From Thermobifida halotolerans (GTDB taxonomy: Bacteria; Actinomycetota; Actinomycetes; Streptosporangiales; Streptosporangiaceae): 64,000 bases of DNA. The position numbers were made by a program, and so were the translations under genes. Numbering within the stretch: the stretch's first letter is position 1; each line of letters begins with the position of its first letter. Under the pieces are notes generated by a model. That model did no database searches. It had not been told where the DNA came from and was given only the letters and a program-made list of their open reading frames with translations. Positions 41,457 through 50,608 of this stretch are shown in pieces. The stretch covers positions 3,906,001 to 3,970,000 of the forward strand of contig NZ_CP063196.1 of NCBI RefSeq assembly GCF_003574835.2, written 5' to 3'.

Positions 41457-43730
41457 ATGGCCAAGCTGTCCGCCCTGCTCGACCAGATCGACTCGGGCAC
41501 GATCCTGCTGCCGGAGTTCCAGCGCGGCTACGTGTGGAACCGCGACCAGGTGCGCGGCCTGATGCGTTCGCTGTATCGGGGCTATCCGGTGGGCAGTCTG
41601 CTGCTGTGGGAGACCGACGCCGTCGGCGTGTCCGCCCGGGGCGGCGCGGCCGGGGTCGGCACCTACCTGATGCTGCTGGACGGCCAGCAGCGCATCACCT
41701 CGCTGTACGGCGTCATCCGGGGCAGGCCGCCCGCGTTCTTCGACGGCGACGCCAAGGCGTTCACCGGGCTGTACTTCAACGTGGCGGACGAGGAGTTCGC
41801 GTTCCACTCGCCCAGCAAGATGTCGGGCGACCCGCGCTGGGTGGACGTGACGGAGCTGTTCCGGCGCAATCCCGTCCACTACATCACGGCGTTCGGCGAC
41901 GTCCCCGACCAGGCCGCCCTCTACCTGGAGCGGTTGAACCGGCTGCACCAGGTGACCGAGCGGGACTTCCACCAGGAGAAGATCACCGGGGCGGAGAAGG
42001 ACGTCGACGAGGTCGTCGACATCTTCAACCGGGTCAACTCGGGCGGCACCAAGCTGTCCAAGGGGGACCTGGCACTGGCCAAGGTGTGCGCGCTGTGGCC
42101 CGACGCGCGCCGGACCATGCGCGCGGCCATCGACCGGTGGCGGGGGACCGGCTTCCAGTTCAGCCTCGACTGGCTGCTGCGCACCGTCACCGCGGTCGCG
42201 ACGGGCCGCTCCCAGTTCGACGCGCTGTCCAGGGTGTCCGCCGAGCGGTTCCAGGAGGCCCTGGAGAGGGCGGTCGCGCACACCGACACCTTCCTGACCG
42301 CGGTGTCGGGGCGGCTGGGCCTCGACCACGACCGCGTGCTGAAGAGCCGGTCCTCCATCAGCGTGGCGGTGCGGCTGCTGGAACTCGGCGGGGGCTCGCT
42401 GGGCGACGGCGCCCACCGCGACAGGGTCCTGTACTGGTACATGCAGTCGGCGCTGCGGGCCCGCTACACCGCGATGACCGAGACCACCCTGCAGCGAGAC
42501 TACGACGTGCTGGCCGAGGGCAAGGGCGTCGACGGGCTGATCGCCGCCCTGGAGCGCGCCCGCGGCGGTTCCCTGGAGGTCCGTCCGCACGACTTCGAGG
42601 GCACGCAGGGCGGCCGCTTCTACCCGCTGCTGTACCTGCTCACCAGGGTCAGGGGCGCCCGCGACCTCGGCACCGGACGGGAGCTGCGGGCCGACGCGCT
42701 CGGTTCGGTGACGGCGATCCAGCGGCACAACATCTTCCCGACCGCTCTGGTGCGCGGCCACGGCAAGGCCGACGCGATCGCGAACTTCTGCTTCCTCACC
42801 CCCGACAGCGACGCGGCGATCGGCAGGCGGACGCCGGAGGAGTACCTGGCCGAGGCGGAGGCCGCGCATCCGGGGGTGCTGGCCTCGCAGTGGATTCCCA
42901 CCGATCCCGCGCTGTGGCGTCCCGAGCGCTACCGCGACTTCCTGGCGGCCCGCCGGGAACTGCTGGCCGAGGCCGCGCAGTCCTTCCTGGAGGAGCTGCG
43001 CTCCGGGCGGGCGGGCGCCGCCGAGGAGCCGCTGCGGCCGATCACCGTGGTGCCGCAGGAGGCCGACGACCCGCGCGCCGCCCAGGTCCGCGACCTCGTC
43101 GAGGAGCTGCGGCGGCTGGGGTGCGCCGAACCGTCCGTCGACACCGAGATCCACGACCCCGAGACCGGTCGGGGGCTGGCGGTGGCCGAGGCGTTCTGGC
43201 CGGACGGGTTGCAGACCGGGCAGGGCGCGCCCGTGGTACTGGAGTTGGATCCCGACTCCGCCGACCTGGCGCGGCTGAAGGAGCTGGGTTATGAGGTGTT
43301 CACCTCGGCGGACGCGCTGCTCGGCTACGTCAACCGGCGCAACGCGGACGTGGCCGGGGACCGGGTGGAGCGCTCCCCGGTCCCCGAGGAGGAGCGGGAG
43401 GAGCAGGAGCGGTCGGCGGGGGACACCGGACCGCTGCTGCGGGAGTTCGGCCGCGCCCTGCGCGAGGTCTACGACCGCTCCCGCGACGAGGCCGGGTACA
43501 CGCCCACCCACCTGTTGAGCATGCTCGCCGACCTGGGTCCGCTGGGCGCGGCGCGCAGGCTGCTGCACGCGCCCACCGTCTCCGACGGGTTCTCCGCGCT
43601 GTGGGAGCGCGGCCGTCTCGACCTGACCGTCGAGGCGGTGGTGTGCGCCGAGCGTTTCGTCCCGCTGTTCACCGACAAGGAGCTGGAGGTGGCCCGCAAG
43701 CGCCTCAGCCAGTTCGGCTACCTGCCCTGA
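41457..43730 (+). CDS. DUF262 (GmrSD/ParB-like nuclease-related) protein
   Basis: This is a 757-residue protein with a canonical DUF262 N-terminus: GTILLPEFQRGYVWNRDQVR (about 14-33), SLYRGYPVGSLLLWE, MLLDGQQRITSLYG (DGQQR at about 76) and FNRVNSGGTKLSKGDLALAK. DUF262 is the NTP-using ParB-like domain of GmrS-type enzymes that cut modified DNA. The long C-terminal part lacks a visible HNH/DUF1524 motif. It ends with a separate helical domain (EVYDRSRDEAGYTPTHLLSM to VARKRLSQFGYLP). It starts 35 bases after the helicase gene with a GAGAGG ribosome site, so it is the last gene of the DISARM-linked operon. A role in cleaving or sensing foreign DNA is inferred. Confidence 0.85.
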   Translation: MAKLSALLDQIDSGTILLPEFQRGYVWNRDQVRGLMRSLYRGYPVGSLLLWETDAVGVSARGGAAGVGTYLMLLDGQQRITSLYGVIRGRPPAFFDGDAKAFTGLYFNVADEEFAFHSPSKMSGDPRWVDVTELFRRNPVHYITAFGDVPDQAALYLERLNRLHQVTERDFHQEKITGAEKDVDEVVDIFNRVNSGGTKLSKGDLALAKVCALWPDARRTMRAAIDRWRGTGFQFSLDWLLRTVTAVATGRSQFDALSRVSAERFQEALERAVAHTDTFLTAVSGRLGLDHDRVLKSRSSISVAVRLLELGGGSLGDGAHRDRVLYWYMQSALRARYTAMTETTLQRDYDVLAEGKGVDGLIAALERARGGSLEVRPHDFEGTQGGRFYPLLYLLTRVRGARDLGTGRELRADALGSVTAIQRHNIFPTALVRGHGKADAIANFCFLTPDSDAAIGRRTPEEYLAEAEAAHPGVLASQWIPTDPALWRPERYRDFLAARRELLAEAAQSFLEELRSGRAGAAEEPLRPITVVPQEADDPRAAQVRDLVEELRRLGCAEPSVDTEIHDPETGRGLAVAEAFWPDGLQTGQGAPVVLELDPDSADLARLKELGYEVFTSADALLGYVNRRNADVAGDRVERSPVPEEEREEQERSAGDTGPLLREFGRALREVYDRSRDEAGYTPTHLLSMLADLGPLGAARRLLHAPTVSDGFSALWERGRLDLTVEAVVCAERFVPLFTDKELEVARKRLSQFGYLP

Positions 43731-43755
43731 CGGTCTCGCCGCCCAGAGGTCTCCA

Positions 43756-43791
43756 CCTGCGGATTCGCGACCGCCGACACCAAGATCATCG
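43756..43791. repeat. Intergenic palindrome, half copy at defence operon end
   Basis: CACCTGCGGATTCGCGACCG followed by CCGACACCAAGATCATCG matches the right arm of the copies at 10675-11337. It lies shortly after the stop of the DUF262 gene, where a terminator is expected. Confidence 0.5.
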
Positions 43792-43857
43792 TTTATGGGA
43801 CGGGTGGTTCGGCTAGCGGCCCCCGGAAGGTTCGTCGAGGACGACTGAGGGGGAACC

Positions 43858-45048
43858 ATGGCCGAGACGACCGCGACCCTGGTGGTGACGCGCTCACTGA
43901 TCGCTCCGGCACGCTACGTCCAGGGGCGGGGGGTGCTCGCCGATCTCGGCAGGTACGTCGCCGCGATCGGCTCCACCCCGCTGATCCTGACCGACGACGT
44001 GGTGCGGCAGATGACCGAGTCCACGATCAACGAGTCGTTCCGGCAGGCGGGGCTGCCGACGCGGTTCGAGGAGTTCGGCGGGACTCCCACCGCGGCCGAG
44101 GCGCGGCGGGTCGCCGACGCCATCGGCGAACACGGCAGCGACGTGGTCATCGGCCTGGGCGGCGGCTCGGCGATCGACACCGCCAAGGCCGCCGGGGACG
44201 AGGCGGGTGTCCGCTGGGTGAGCGTGCCGACCGTGGCCTCCACCGACGCGCCCACGTCGGCGCTGTCGGTCATCTACACCCCGGACGGCGCGTTCGAGTC
44301 CTACCGGTTCTACTCGCGCAACCCCGATCTCGTGCTCGTCGACACCCAGCTCGTCGCGAACGCGCCGGTCCGGTTCCTGGTCGCCGGGATCGGGGACGCG
44401 CTCGCCACCTGGATCGAGGCCCGCGCGGTGCAGCGCGCCAGCGGGCCGACGATGGCCGGCGGGCTGGCCACGCACGCCGGTATAGCGCTGGCCCGGGTGT
44501 CCTGGGACATCCTGTGGGAGAACGCGCTGCCCGCGGTCGAGGCGGTGCGCCAGAACCTGGTGACTCCCGCCGTGGAGGCGGTCGTGGAGGCGAACACGCT
44601 GCTGTCCGGGATGGGCTTCGAGTCGGGCGGCCTGGCCGGGGCGCACGCGATCCACGACGGACTGACCGCCGTCCCGCACACGCACCACCTGGCGCACGGC
44701 GAGAAGGTCAACATCGGGTCGATCACCCAGCTCGTGCTGGAGGGGGCGTCATCGACCGAGATCCGCGAGTTCGTGGAGTTCACCGCGCGTCTGGGGCTGC
44801 CCACGACGCTCACCGAGGCGGGACTGGGCGACGCCGACGAGGAGGTGCTGCGCACCGTGGTGGCGGCGGCGACCGTTCCGGAGGAGACCATCCACAACCT
44901 GCCGTTCCAGGTGGCGGCGGACGACGTCCTGGACGCGCTCAGGTCGGTCGAGTCGCTGGGGCGGTCGGTGCGCGCCGAGGCGGGGTTGCCCGAGCCGCAG
45001 GCCCCGGAGGAGCACCTGGCGAAGGTTCCGACCGCCCGTATGGCCTGA
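43858..45048 (+). CDS. gldA: Glycerol dehydrogenase (iron-containing ADH family)
   Basis: This is a 396-residue GldA-type enzyme that oxidises glycerol to dihydroxyacetone with NAD. The nucleotide-binding region has VVIGLGGGSAIDTAKAAGDE, and the family signature is VPTVASTDAPTSALSVIYTP. The metal ligands are the Asp in VAGIGDALATWIEAR and the His residues in GGLAGAHAIHDGL and HLAHGEKVNIG. Length is a little over the usual 365-370 because of a C-terminal extension. The gene begins ordinary metabolic DNA after the defence operon and stands alone, convergent with the conservon. Confidence 0.9.
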   Translation: MAETTATLVVTRSLIAPARYVQGRGVLADLGRYVAAIGSTPLILTDDVVRQMTESTINESFRQAGLPTRFEEFGGTPTAAEARRVADAIGEHGSDVVIGLGGGSAIDTAKAAGDEAGVRWVSVPTVASTDAPTSALSVIYTPDGAFESYRFYSRNPDLVLVDTQLVANAPVRFLVAGIGDALATWIEARAVQRASGPTMAGGLATHAGIALARVSWDILWENALPAVEAVRQNLVTPAVEAVVEANTLLSGMGFESGGLAGAHAIHDGLTAVPHTHHLAHGEKVNIGSITQLVLEGASSTEIREFVEFTARLGLPTTLTEAGLGDADEEVLRTVVAAATVPEETIHNLPFQVAADDVLDALRSVESLGRSVRAEAGLPEPQAPEEHLAKVPTARMA

Positions 45049-45126
45049 CCTCCTCCCCGCGTCGGCCCCGGGGCGGGAAGGGGCCGCCTTCTCCGGTGGC
45101 CCTCTCCAGAGAGGGCGCCGCGGGGG

Positions 45127-46353
45127 TCAGGGCCGCAGGACGACCGGGAACTCCTTCAGGCTGTTGACGATCACCGACGGGTTGGCCACGAGGTCGGAGT
45201 CGGCCACGGCCAGCCGCATGTCGGGGAAGCGCTCGACCAGCACGGGCAGCGCGACCTGCGCCTCCAGACGGGCCAGCGGCGCGCCCGGGCACACGTGCGG
45301 ACCGTAGCCGAAGGAGATGTGGCGGCCGTCGGACCGGGTGATGTCGAAGGCGTCGGAGTTCTCGCCGTGCTGGGCGGGGTCGCGGCCGATCGCGCCGTAG
45401 GAGACCATCACCGGGTCGCCCTTGGCGATGGTGACGCCGCCGTACTCGATGTCCTCGGTGGCGAACCGGAAGATGAAGTTGGTGGTGGGCGGGTCCCAGC
45501 GCAGCGACTCCTCCACCGCCGCCTCCCAGGTGGCCCTGCCCGAGCGCAGCAGTTCGAGCTGGTCGGGGTGGGCCAGCAGGGCGCGCACCGTGTTGGTGAG
45601 CAGGTTGACGGTGGTCTCGTGTCCGGCCGCCACCACGACCTGGAGCGTGCCCAGCACCTCCTCGTCGGTCAGCGAGTCGCCGTTCTCGTCGGCCTGGAGC
45701 AGCGCGGTGGTGAGGTCGTCGCCGGGGTCGGCCTTCTTCTCCGCGATCAGGTCGGTGTAGAACCGCACCAGCGCCTCGCGGGTGGCGACGAAGTCCTCCG
45801 GCGCGGTGACGGAGCTGAAGAACTTGTCGTAGAGCGCCCGCAACCGGCCGTGCGCGGCCCCCGCCACCCCGAACAGCTCGCCGATCACCCGCATCGGCAG
45901 CTTGAACGAGAACTCCGACTTCAGGTCCTGGACCTGGTCGGCGCGCTCCTCCAGGGCGTCCAGCAGCTCGTCGGTGATCTGACGCACCCGGGGTCGCAGC
46001 AGCTCCACCCGCCGCGGGGTGAACGCCTGGGCGACGAGGGCGCGCAGCCGCCTGTGGTCGGCGCCGTCCGCGCCCAGCAGACTGGTGGGGGTCGGCGGGA
46101 TGACGCTGAGCAGCGGCCAGGTCGGGGAGATCTCGCCGCGGTGGTAGGCGGCCCAGTGCGCCATGTTCTTCGACAGGCGGGCGTCGGTGAGCAGGTCGCG
46201 GGCGGCCCGGTGGTGGGTGATCGACCAGGTCCGCACCCCGCCGGGCAGCTCCACCCGGGCGATCGGCCCGGCAGCGCGCAGGCGTCCGCGCTCCCCCTCC
46301 AGGTCGGAGACGTAGGGGTCGAGGACGATCGGTGTGTCGGCGGGCGAAGTCAT
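45127..46353 (-). CDS. Cytochrome P450 of conservon (CYP154-like)
   Basis: This 408-residue P450 has the full set of motifs: I-helix [13 protein letters not shown], ExxR in [12 protein letters not shown], and the haem loop [20 protein letters not shown] with the axial Cys. It is the last gene of the conservon, overlapping its neighbour as TGATG. In Streptomyces, conservons often carry a normal CYP154-type P450 next to a CYP157-type one, exactly as here. The substrate is unknown. Confidence 0.85.
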   Translation of the reverse strand: MTSPADTPIVLDPYVSDLEGERGRLRAAGPIARVELPGGVRTWSITHHRAARDLLTDARLSKNMAHWAAYHRGEISPTWPLLSVIPPTPTSLLGADGADHRRLRALVAQAFTPRRVELLRPRVRQITDELLDALEERADQVQDLKSEFSFKLPMRVIGELFGVAGAAHGRLRALYDKFFSSVTAPEDFVATREALVRFYTDLIAEKKADPGDDLTTALLQADENGDSLTDEEVLGTLQVVVAAGHETTVNLLTNTVRALLAHPDQLELLRSGRATWEAAVEESLRWDPPTTNFIFRFATEDIEYGGVTIAKGDPVMVSYGAIGRDPAQHGENSDAFDITRSDGRHISFGYGPHVCPGAPLARLEAQVALPVLVERFPDMRLAVADSDLVANPSVIVNSLKEFPVVLRP

Positions 46354-47597
46354 CACTGGCCTCCAAGGGGGGTGACGGGGGTGAAGGTGACCGGAAGCGC
46401 GACGAGGCCGCGCATCCACGGGGAGGGGCGCCACTGCAGTTCGCCGACTCCGACGGCGAGCTCCACGTCGGGCAGCCGGTCCAGCAGCACCTCGACACCC
46501 GCCGCGGCGATGATCTCCGCGAGCTCCTGTGCCGGGTAGGGACAGCGGTGCTCGCCGTGGGAGAACGACAGGTAGGCCTGGTTGCCCCGGCCCGGGGAGG
46601 CGCCGGGGCAGGGGCTGACGCGCGGGTCGGTGTTGGCTCCCGCCAGGCCGAGCAGCACGAGGTCTCCGGCGCGGAGCGGCTGACCGCCCAGTTCGACGTC
46701 CTGGGCGGCGTAGCGGCCCAGGTAGTTCTGGGTGGGGGTGTCCTCCCACAGGACCTCGGTGAGCGCCTCGCGCACACTGCTGCGCGCCCCCGTCAGCGAC
46801 GCGGCGAACCGGTCGTCGGTGAGCATCAGGCGCAGGGCGTTGCCGAGCCACTCGGTGGTGGGCTGGTGGCCCCCGCCCAGCAGCACCACCAGGTTGGGGA
46901 CGAGTTCCTGGTCACCGAGGTCCGCGGGGTGGGCCAGCAGCCGGGAGACCACGTCGGGGCCGGGCCGCTGCCGCCGGGCCGCCACCAGCTCACCCATCGT
47001 CTTCAGCAGGAACTGCTGGGCCCGCCTCGCCTCGGGACCGCCGTCGATCATGGTGGTCATCGCGTCCGCGAGCACGTCGGCGCGCGCCGGGTCCAGCCCG
47101 TACAGCCGTCCCAGCACCATGGCGGGCAGGCGCGCGGCGTAGTCGGCGCGCAGGTCGGCCTTCGACCCGGTGCAGAAGCCGTCGATCAGCCGGTCGGCGG
47201 CCTGCACCGCGTACTGCCGCACCTCGTGCTGGTCGGCCCCGGCCAGCGCGTCGTTGAGCGCCCCGGCCAGGCGGCGGTGCTCCTCCCCCTCCGAGCACAG
47301 CACGGTGGGGCTGCGCATCACCATCGGCATCAGCGGCCAGTCATCGGGCACCCGGTCCCAGGCGTTCCACCGCCGGGAGCTGCGGGCGAACAGGTCCGGG
47401 TGGCTGAGCACGTAGTGCAGTTCCCGGTAACCGATCACCAGCCACGCGGGGATGTCGCCGTCCAGCAGCACCGGGGCGACCGGCCCGTACCGGGTGCGCA
47501 TCTGCCGGTACAGCTCGGTGGGCGCGGTCTGGAACCGCGGACCGTACAGGCGGAAGGCGGAGGGCGCGGCGGCGCTCCCGCCGTGCGGCGTGCTCAT
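46353..47597 (-). CDS. CYP157-like cytochrome P450 lacking the ExxR motif
   Basis: This 414-residue P450 has the haem loop SFSHGEHRCPYPAQELAEII with the axial Cys, and an I-helix region LLGGGHQPTTEWLGNALRLM. At the K-helix, where ExxR is almost universal, it reads ALTEVLWEDTPTQNY, so the Arg is replaced by Trp. CYP157 enzymes of Streptomyces conservons are known to lack ExxR in the same way, which supports the assignment. ATG 47597 overlaps the GTPase stop (ATGA). It is coupled to the partner P450 downstream. Confidence 0.88.
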   Translation of the reverse strand: MSTPHGGSAAAPSAFRLYGPRFQTAPTELYRQMRTRYGPVAPVLLDGDIPAWLVIGYRELHYVLSHPDLFARSSRRWNAWDRVPDDWPLMPMVMRSPTVLCSEGEEHRRLAGALNDALAGADQHEVRQYAVQAADRLIDGFCTGSKADLRADYAARLPAMVLGRLYGLDPARADVLADAMTTMIDGGPEARRAQQFLLKTMGELVAARRQRPGPDVVSRLLAHPADLGDQELVPNLVVLLGGGHQPTTEWLGNALRLMLTDDRFAASLTGARSSVREALTEVLWEDTPTQNYLGRYAAQDVELGGQPLRAGDLVLLGLAGANTDPRVSPCPGASPGRGNQAYLSFSHGEHRCPYPAQELAEIIAAAGVEVLLDRLPDVELAVGVGELQWRPSPWMRGLVALPVTFTPVTPLGGQ

Positions 47598-48196
47598 CGG
47601 ACGACCTCCCGCACCGTCGATCGCACGTGGTGGACCAGGGTGATCAGCACCTGTTTGGCTGATTCGCGTCGGCGGGCGTCGCAGGACACCAGGGGGACCG
47701 AGTCCGCGAGGTCGAGGGCCGCGCGGATCTGGTCGAGGGTGTAGGACGTGCCGAAGTTGTTGTGGGCGACGACGAAGGGCGTGCGCTGCGCCTCCAGTCG
47801 GTCGATGGAGTACCAGGAGTCCTCCAGCCGCCGGGCGTCGACCAGCACGACCGCGCCCAGCGCTCCGGTGAACAGCCGGTCCCACAGGAACCAGAAGCGC
47901 TCCTGTCCCGGCGCGCCGAACAGGTAGAGCACGGACGTGGCGTCCACGGTGATGCGGCCGAAGTCGAACGCCACGGTGGTGGTGGTCTTGTCGGTGACGC
48001 CGCGGAGGCTGTCCACCCCGGCTCCCGCCTGGGTCATCGTCTCCTCGGTGTTGAGGGGGCGGATCTCGCTGACCGAGCGGACCAGGGTGGTCTTGCCGAC
48101 GCCGAATCCGCCGACGACGACGAGCTTCAGGCCCTGTGCGGCGGTGGCGGGCAGGGCCGACGGCGGGTCGGGGTTCTCAGAGTTCGTGGAGCGCAA
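47594..48196 (-). CDS. cvnD: Conservon GTPase CvnD
   Basis: This 200-residue small GTPase of the conservon type has the P-loop VVVGGFGVGKTTLVRSVSEI (about residue 26), a switch region LNTEETMTQAG, a DxxG-like VLYLFGAPGQERFWFLWDRL and NKxD replaced by VVAHNNFGTSY. The start is taken as TTG 48196, overlapping cvnC by 20 bases and preceded by AGAAGG. It is expected to form a membrane-linked signalling complex with CvnA, CvnB and CvnC. Confidence 0.88.
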   Translation of the reverse strand: MRSTNSENPDPPSALPATAAQGLKLVVVGGFGVGKTTLVRSVSEIRPLNTEETMTQAGAGVDSLRGVTDKTTTTVAFDFGRITVDATSVLYLFGAPGQERFWFLWDRLFTGALGAVVLVDARRLEDSWYSIDRLEAQRTPFVVAHNNFGTSYTLDQIRAALDLADSVPLVSCDARRRESAKQVLITLVHHVRSTVREVVR

Positions 48197-48530
48197 CGAG
48201 CACCTTCTCCAGCACGTCCGGGGGAACGGGGGCCGCGGACCTCGCGGCGGTGGGATGGCGGGCGGTGATGTGCCCGGCGTCGAGCAGGTCGGTCAGCAGG
48301 ATGCGGACCACGGTGACCGGGAGCTCCAGCCGGGCGGCGATCTCCACGACCGCCACGGGGCGTCGGCACATCCGCAGGATGCGGACGTGTTCGGACTGCA
48401 TTCCGGGGACCGGGTCGGACTCGGTGACGATCAGCGTCACCGAGTCGAAGGAGTCGTCCCCGCCCCGGCTGCGCCCGGAGGTGATGACGTAGAGGCGGTC
48501 GGGGGTCTCCCGGTCGATGGGGCGGCTCAT
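48177..48530 (-). CDS. cvnC: Conservon DUF742 protein CvnC
   Basis: This 117-residue DUF742 protein contains RLYVITSGRS, the winged-helix-like EHVRILRMCRRPVAVVEIAA RLELP phrase, VRILLTDLLDAGHITAR and PPDVLEKVLVALHEL. Its ATG overlaps the cvnB stop. DUF742 proteins are invariable third members of actinobacterial conservons. Confidence 0.88.
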   Translation of the reverse strand: MSRPIDRETPDRLYVITSGRSRGGDDSFDSVTLIVTESDPVPGMQSEHVRILRMCRRPVAVVEIAARLELPVTVVRILLTDLLDAGHITARHPTAARSAAPVPPDVLEKVLVALHEL

Positions 48531-48943
48531 GCCCCACCGGGGGCCGGCCCGGCCGTGTCGCGGGAGTCGACGGTGAGGTACTCGCCGATCTGCTCGACGA
48601 GTTCGTTCATGTTGTGGCCGGTGAGGCCGGGGTCGGCGTCCTCTCCGGCGACGACGGCCAGGTGCGCGCCCGCGCCCGCCTCGACGATGAACAGCAGTCC
48701 GCCGTAGAACTCGGCCATGGCCTGGCGGACTCCGCCGCCTCCGTCGCCGAACTCGACGGACGCGCCGTGGGCGAGGCTCTGCATGCCCGCCGCGATGGCC
48801 GCCAGGTGGTCGGCCTGGTCGGTGCCCAGTCCGACGGTGTGGCACAGTTTCAGGCCGTCGCGGGAGAGCACGAGCGCGTGCCGGGCGCCGGGGGTGCGTT
48901 CCAGCAGTCCTTCCAGGAGCCAACCGAGTTTGGTGAGGTCCAT
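48527..48943 (-). CDS. cvnB: Conservon roadblock/LC7 protein CvnB
   Basis: This 138-residue Roadblock/LC7 protein contains LGWLLEGLLERTPGARHALV, LSRDGLKLCHTVGL, DQADHLAAIAAGMQSLAHGA and LAVVAGEDADPGLTGHNMNE. In conservons it is thought to regulate the CvnD GTPase. Its start touches the stop of the sensor kinase gene (TGATG). Confidence 0.9.
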   Translation of the reverse strand: MDLTKLGWLLEGLLERTPGARHALVLSRDGLKLCHTVGLGTDQADHLAAIAAGMQSLAHGASVEFGDGGGGVRQAMAEFYGGLLFIVEAGAGAHLAVVAGEDADPGLTGHNMNELVEQIGEYLTVDSRDTAGPAPGGA

Positions 48944-50337
48944 CAGGATCTGTCCTCCTGGGTGCGGTGAGGGGGTGCCTTGCGTACCGCGGCGCGGAAC
49001 GCCTTGAAGCCTTCGGACGGGGTGACCGGTGCGGATCGGGTGGGCGGCGGTGGGGTCCGGTCGCGCTGTGCCGCGGCGAGGGTCTGGCCGCGGCGCCGAA
49101 TCGGCAGGCCGCTGTCGCCGCGGACGGCGCCCTCCGCGGCGGGTTCGCGCGGTGGCTGTCCGGCCGGGGCGGTCGGGGTCTCGGGCGGCGGGGTGTGCCG
49201 ACCGGGCGCGGGCGGCGGTGACGGGAGGTCGGGGGTGACGGGGTCGCCGGGTTTGAGGATGCGCTGCGGCAGCAGCAGGACGGCCGCGGTGCCGCCTCGG
49301 GAGGAGGGGCGGAAGGAGACCGAGAGGCCGTACCTGCGGGCGAGGCTGCCGACCACGGCCAGGCCGAGCCGGGTGCCGGAGAGGGCGCTCAGGTCGGTGT
49401 CGCCGCTCACCGCCTCACGGGCCCGGCGCAGCGCCTCCTCTCCCATGACGAGGCCGCCGTCCTCGACGATGACCGCGGCTCCGGCCTGCACCTCCTCCAC
49501 GTACACGTGGACCTCGGAGGTGGGCGGGGAGAACCTGGCGGCGTTGTCGAGGAGTTCGGCCAGAGCGTGGATGACGCCTTCGGCCGCGTAGCCCGCGACC
49601 GCGAGGCTGGAGGCGGAGTGGGTGCGCACCCGCTGGTAGTCGCCGATGCGCGCCATCGCGCCGCGCAGCACGCTCTCCATCGGGATGGGGCGGGTCCACC
49701 GCCGTCCGCTGCGGGCTCCGGTGAGCACCGCGATGCTGTCGGCGACCCGTCCGGCCTGGGCGGTGCTGTGGTCGAGGTGCATGAGGTCGCCGAGGACGTC
49801 GGCGGTGGGCGGTCCGTTGCCGTGCCGCTGCTGCATGTCGCGGAGGTCGGCGAGCATCGCGGTGGTGATGGCCTGGACCCGGCCCGCGGCGGTGGCGCAC
49901 GCGGCCATCGCGGCGACGCGGCGGCGTTCGCTGCGCGCGATCTCGGTGGCGACCGTCTCCAGCACGGAGCGGTGGACGGAGCCGACGGACCGGTCGATGC
50001 CGTCCAGCGCGGTGGCCGCCGAGGCGCCCGCGCGCACCCGTTCGACCACGGCGGGGATGGCTTCTCCGGTGAGCCGTTCGGCGTCGGCCCGTGTCCGGTC
50101 GGCGTGGGAGGCGGCCCGGGCGGCCCGCACGGCCTGGTGGCGCAGACCCGCTCCGAAGGCGAGCAGCAGCAGGAGGGAGGTTCCGCCCGCCACCAGCACG
50201 GGTGGCAGGTGGGCCGCGGGGACGCGCCAGGCGGCCCACGTCCATCCCGCGGCCACGAGGACCACGGAGGCCAGCAGAAGGGGGACGCTCAGCGGCGTCG
50301 TGCCCGCTGGGGCGCGGGCGGGTTTCCGAGCAGTCAT
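48943..50337 (-). CDS. cvnA: Conservon sensor histidine-kinase-like protein CvnA
   Basis: This 464-residue protein has two N-terminal membrane helices (SVPLLLASVVLVAAGWTWAA and LPPVLVAGGTSLLLLLAFGA), a cytoplasmic dimerisation region with LGDLMHLDHSTAQAGRVADS (His in HLDH), and a HATPase_c domain with IHALAELLDNAARFSPPTSE and GTRLGLAVVGSLARRYGLSV. A Pro-rich tail follows. It heads the six-gene conservon. Upstream (50436-50464) lies an inverted repeat that may control the operon. Confidence 0.9.
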   Translation of the reverse strand: MTARKPARAPAGTTPLSVPLLLASVVLVAAGWTWAAWRVPAAHLPPVLVAGGTSLLLLLAFGAGLRHQAVRAARAASHADRTRADAERLTGEAIPAVVERVRAGASAATALDGIDRSVGSVHRSVLETVATEIARSERRRVAAMAACATAAGRVQAITTAMLADLRDMQQRHGNGPPTADVLGDLMHLDHSTAQAGRVADSIAVLTGARSGRRWTRPIPMESVLRGAMARIGDYQRVRTHSASSLAVAGYAAEGVIHALAELLDNAARFSPPTSEVHVYVEEVQAGAAVIVEDGGLVMGEEALRRAREAVSGDTDLSALSGTRLGLAVVGSLARRYGLSVSFRPSSRGGTAAVLLLPQRILKPGDPVTPDLPSPPPAPGRHTPPPETPTAPAGQPPREPAAEGAVRGDSGLPIRRRGQTLAAAQRDRTPPPPTRSAPVTPSEGFKAFRAAVRKAPPHRTQEDRS

Positions 50338-50435
50338 CGCAGTCCGCGTTCCGGCACGTCACTGAGTGGGGGAAGGGCGGCGGCCGGCGCGGCCATTCGA
50401 CCGACCAGAAAAACAAATTGATTGTCATGAAATTA

Positions 50436-50464
50436 GGGTGGGACAGAACACATCTTTCCCACCC
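50436..50464. promoter_or_regulatory. Inverted repeat upstream of the conservon
   Basis: GGGTGGGA (50436-50443) and TCCCACCC (50457-50464) form a perfect 8-bp dyad with a 13-base centre in an AT-richer stretch about 100 bases before cvnA. It is probably an operator or attenuator; the binder is unknown. Confidence 0.5.
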
Positions 50465-50608
50465 TGAACCCATGACGTTTTCGGTCTCGGTGCGCCTCAC
50501 CGCCACCGCGGCAGCATAGCCGACATTTCCACACCACCAAAGCCGCCACCGAACGGCCATTTCCGTTCAAATCTCAATTAACGTGGACGAACAGCGCATT
50601 CGACTCAC

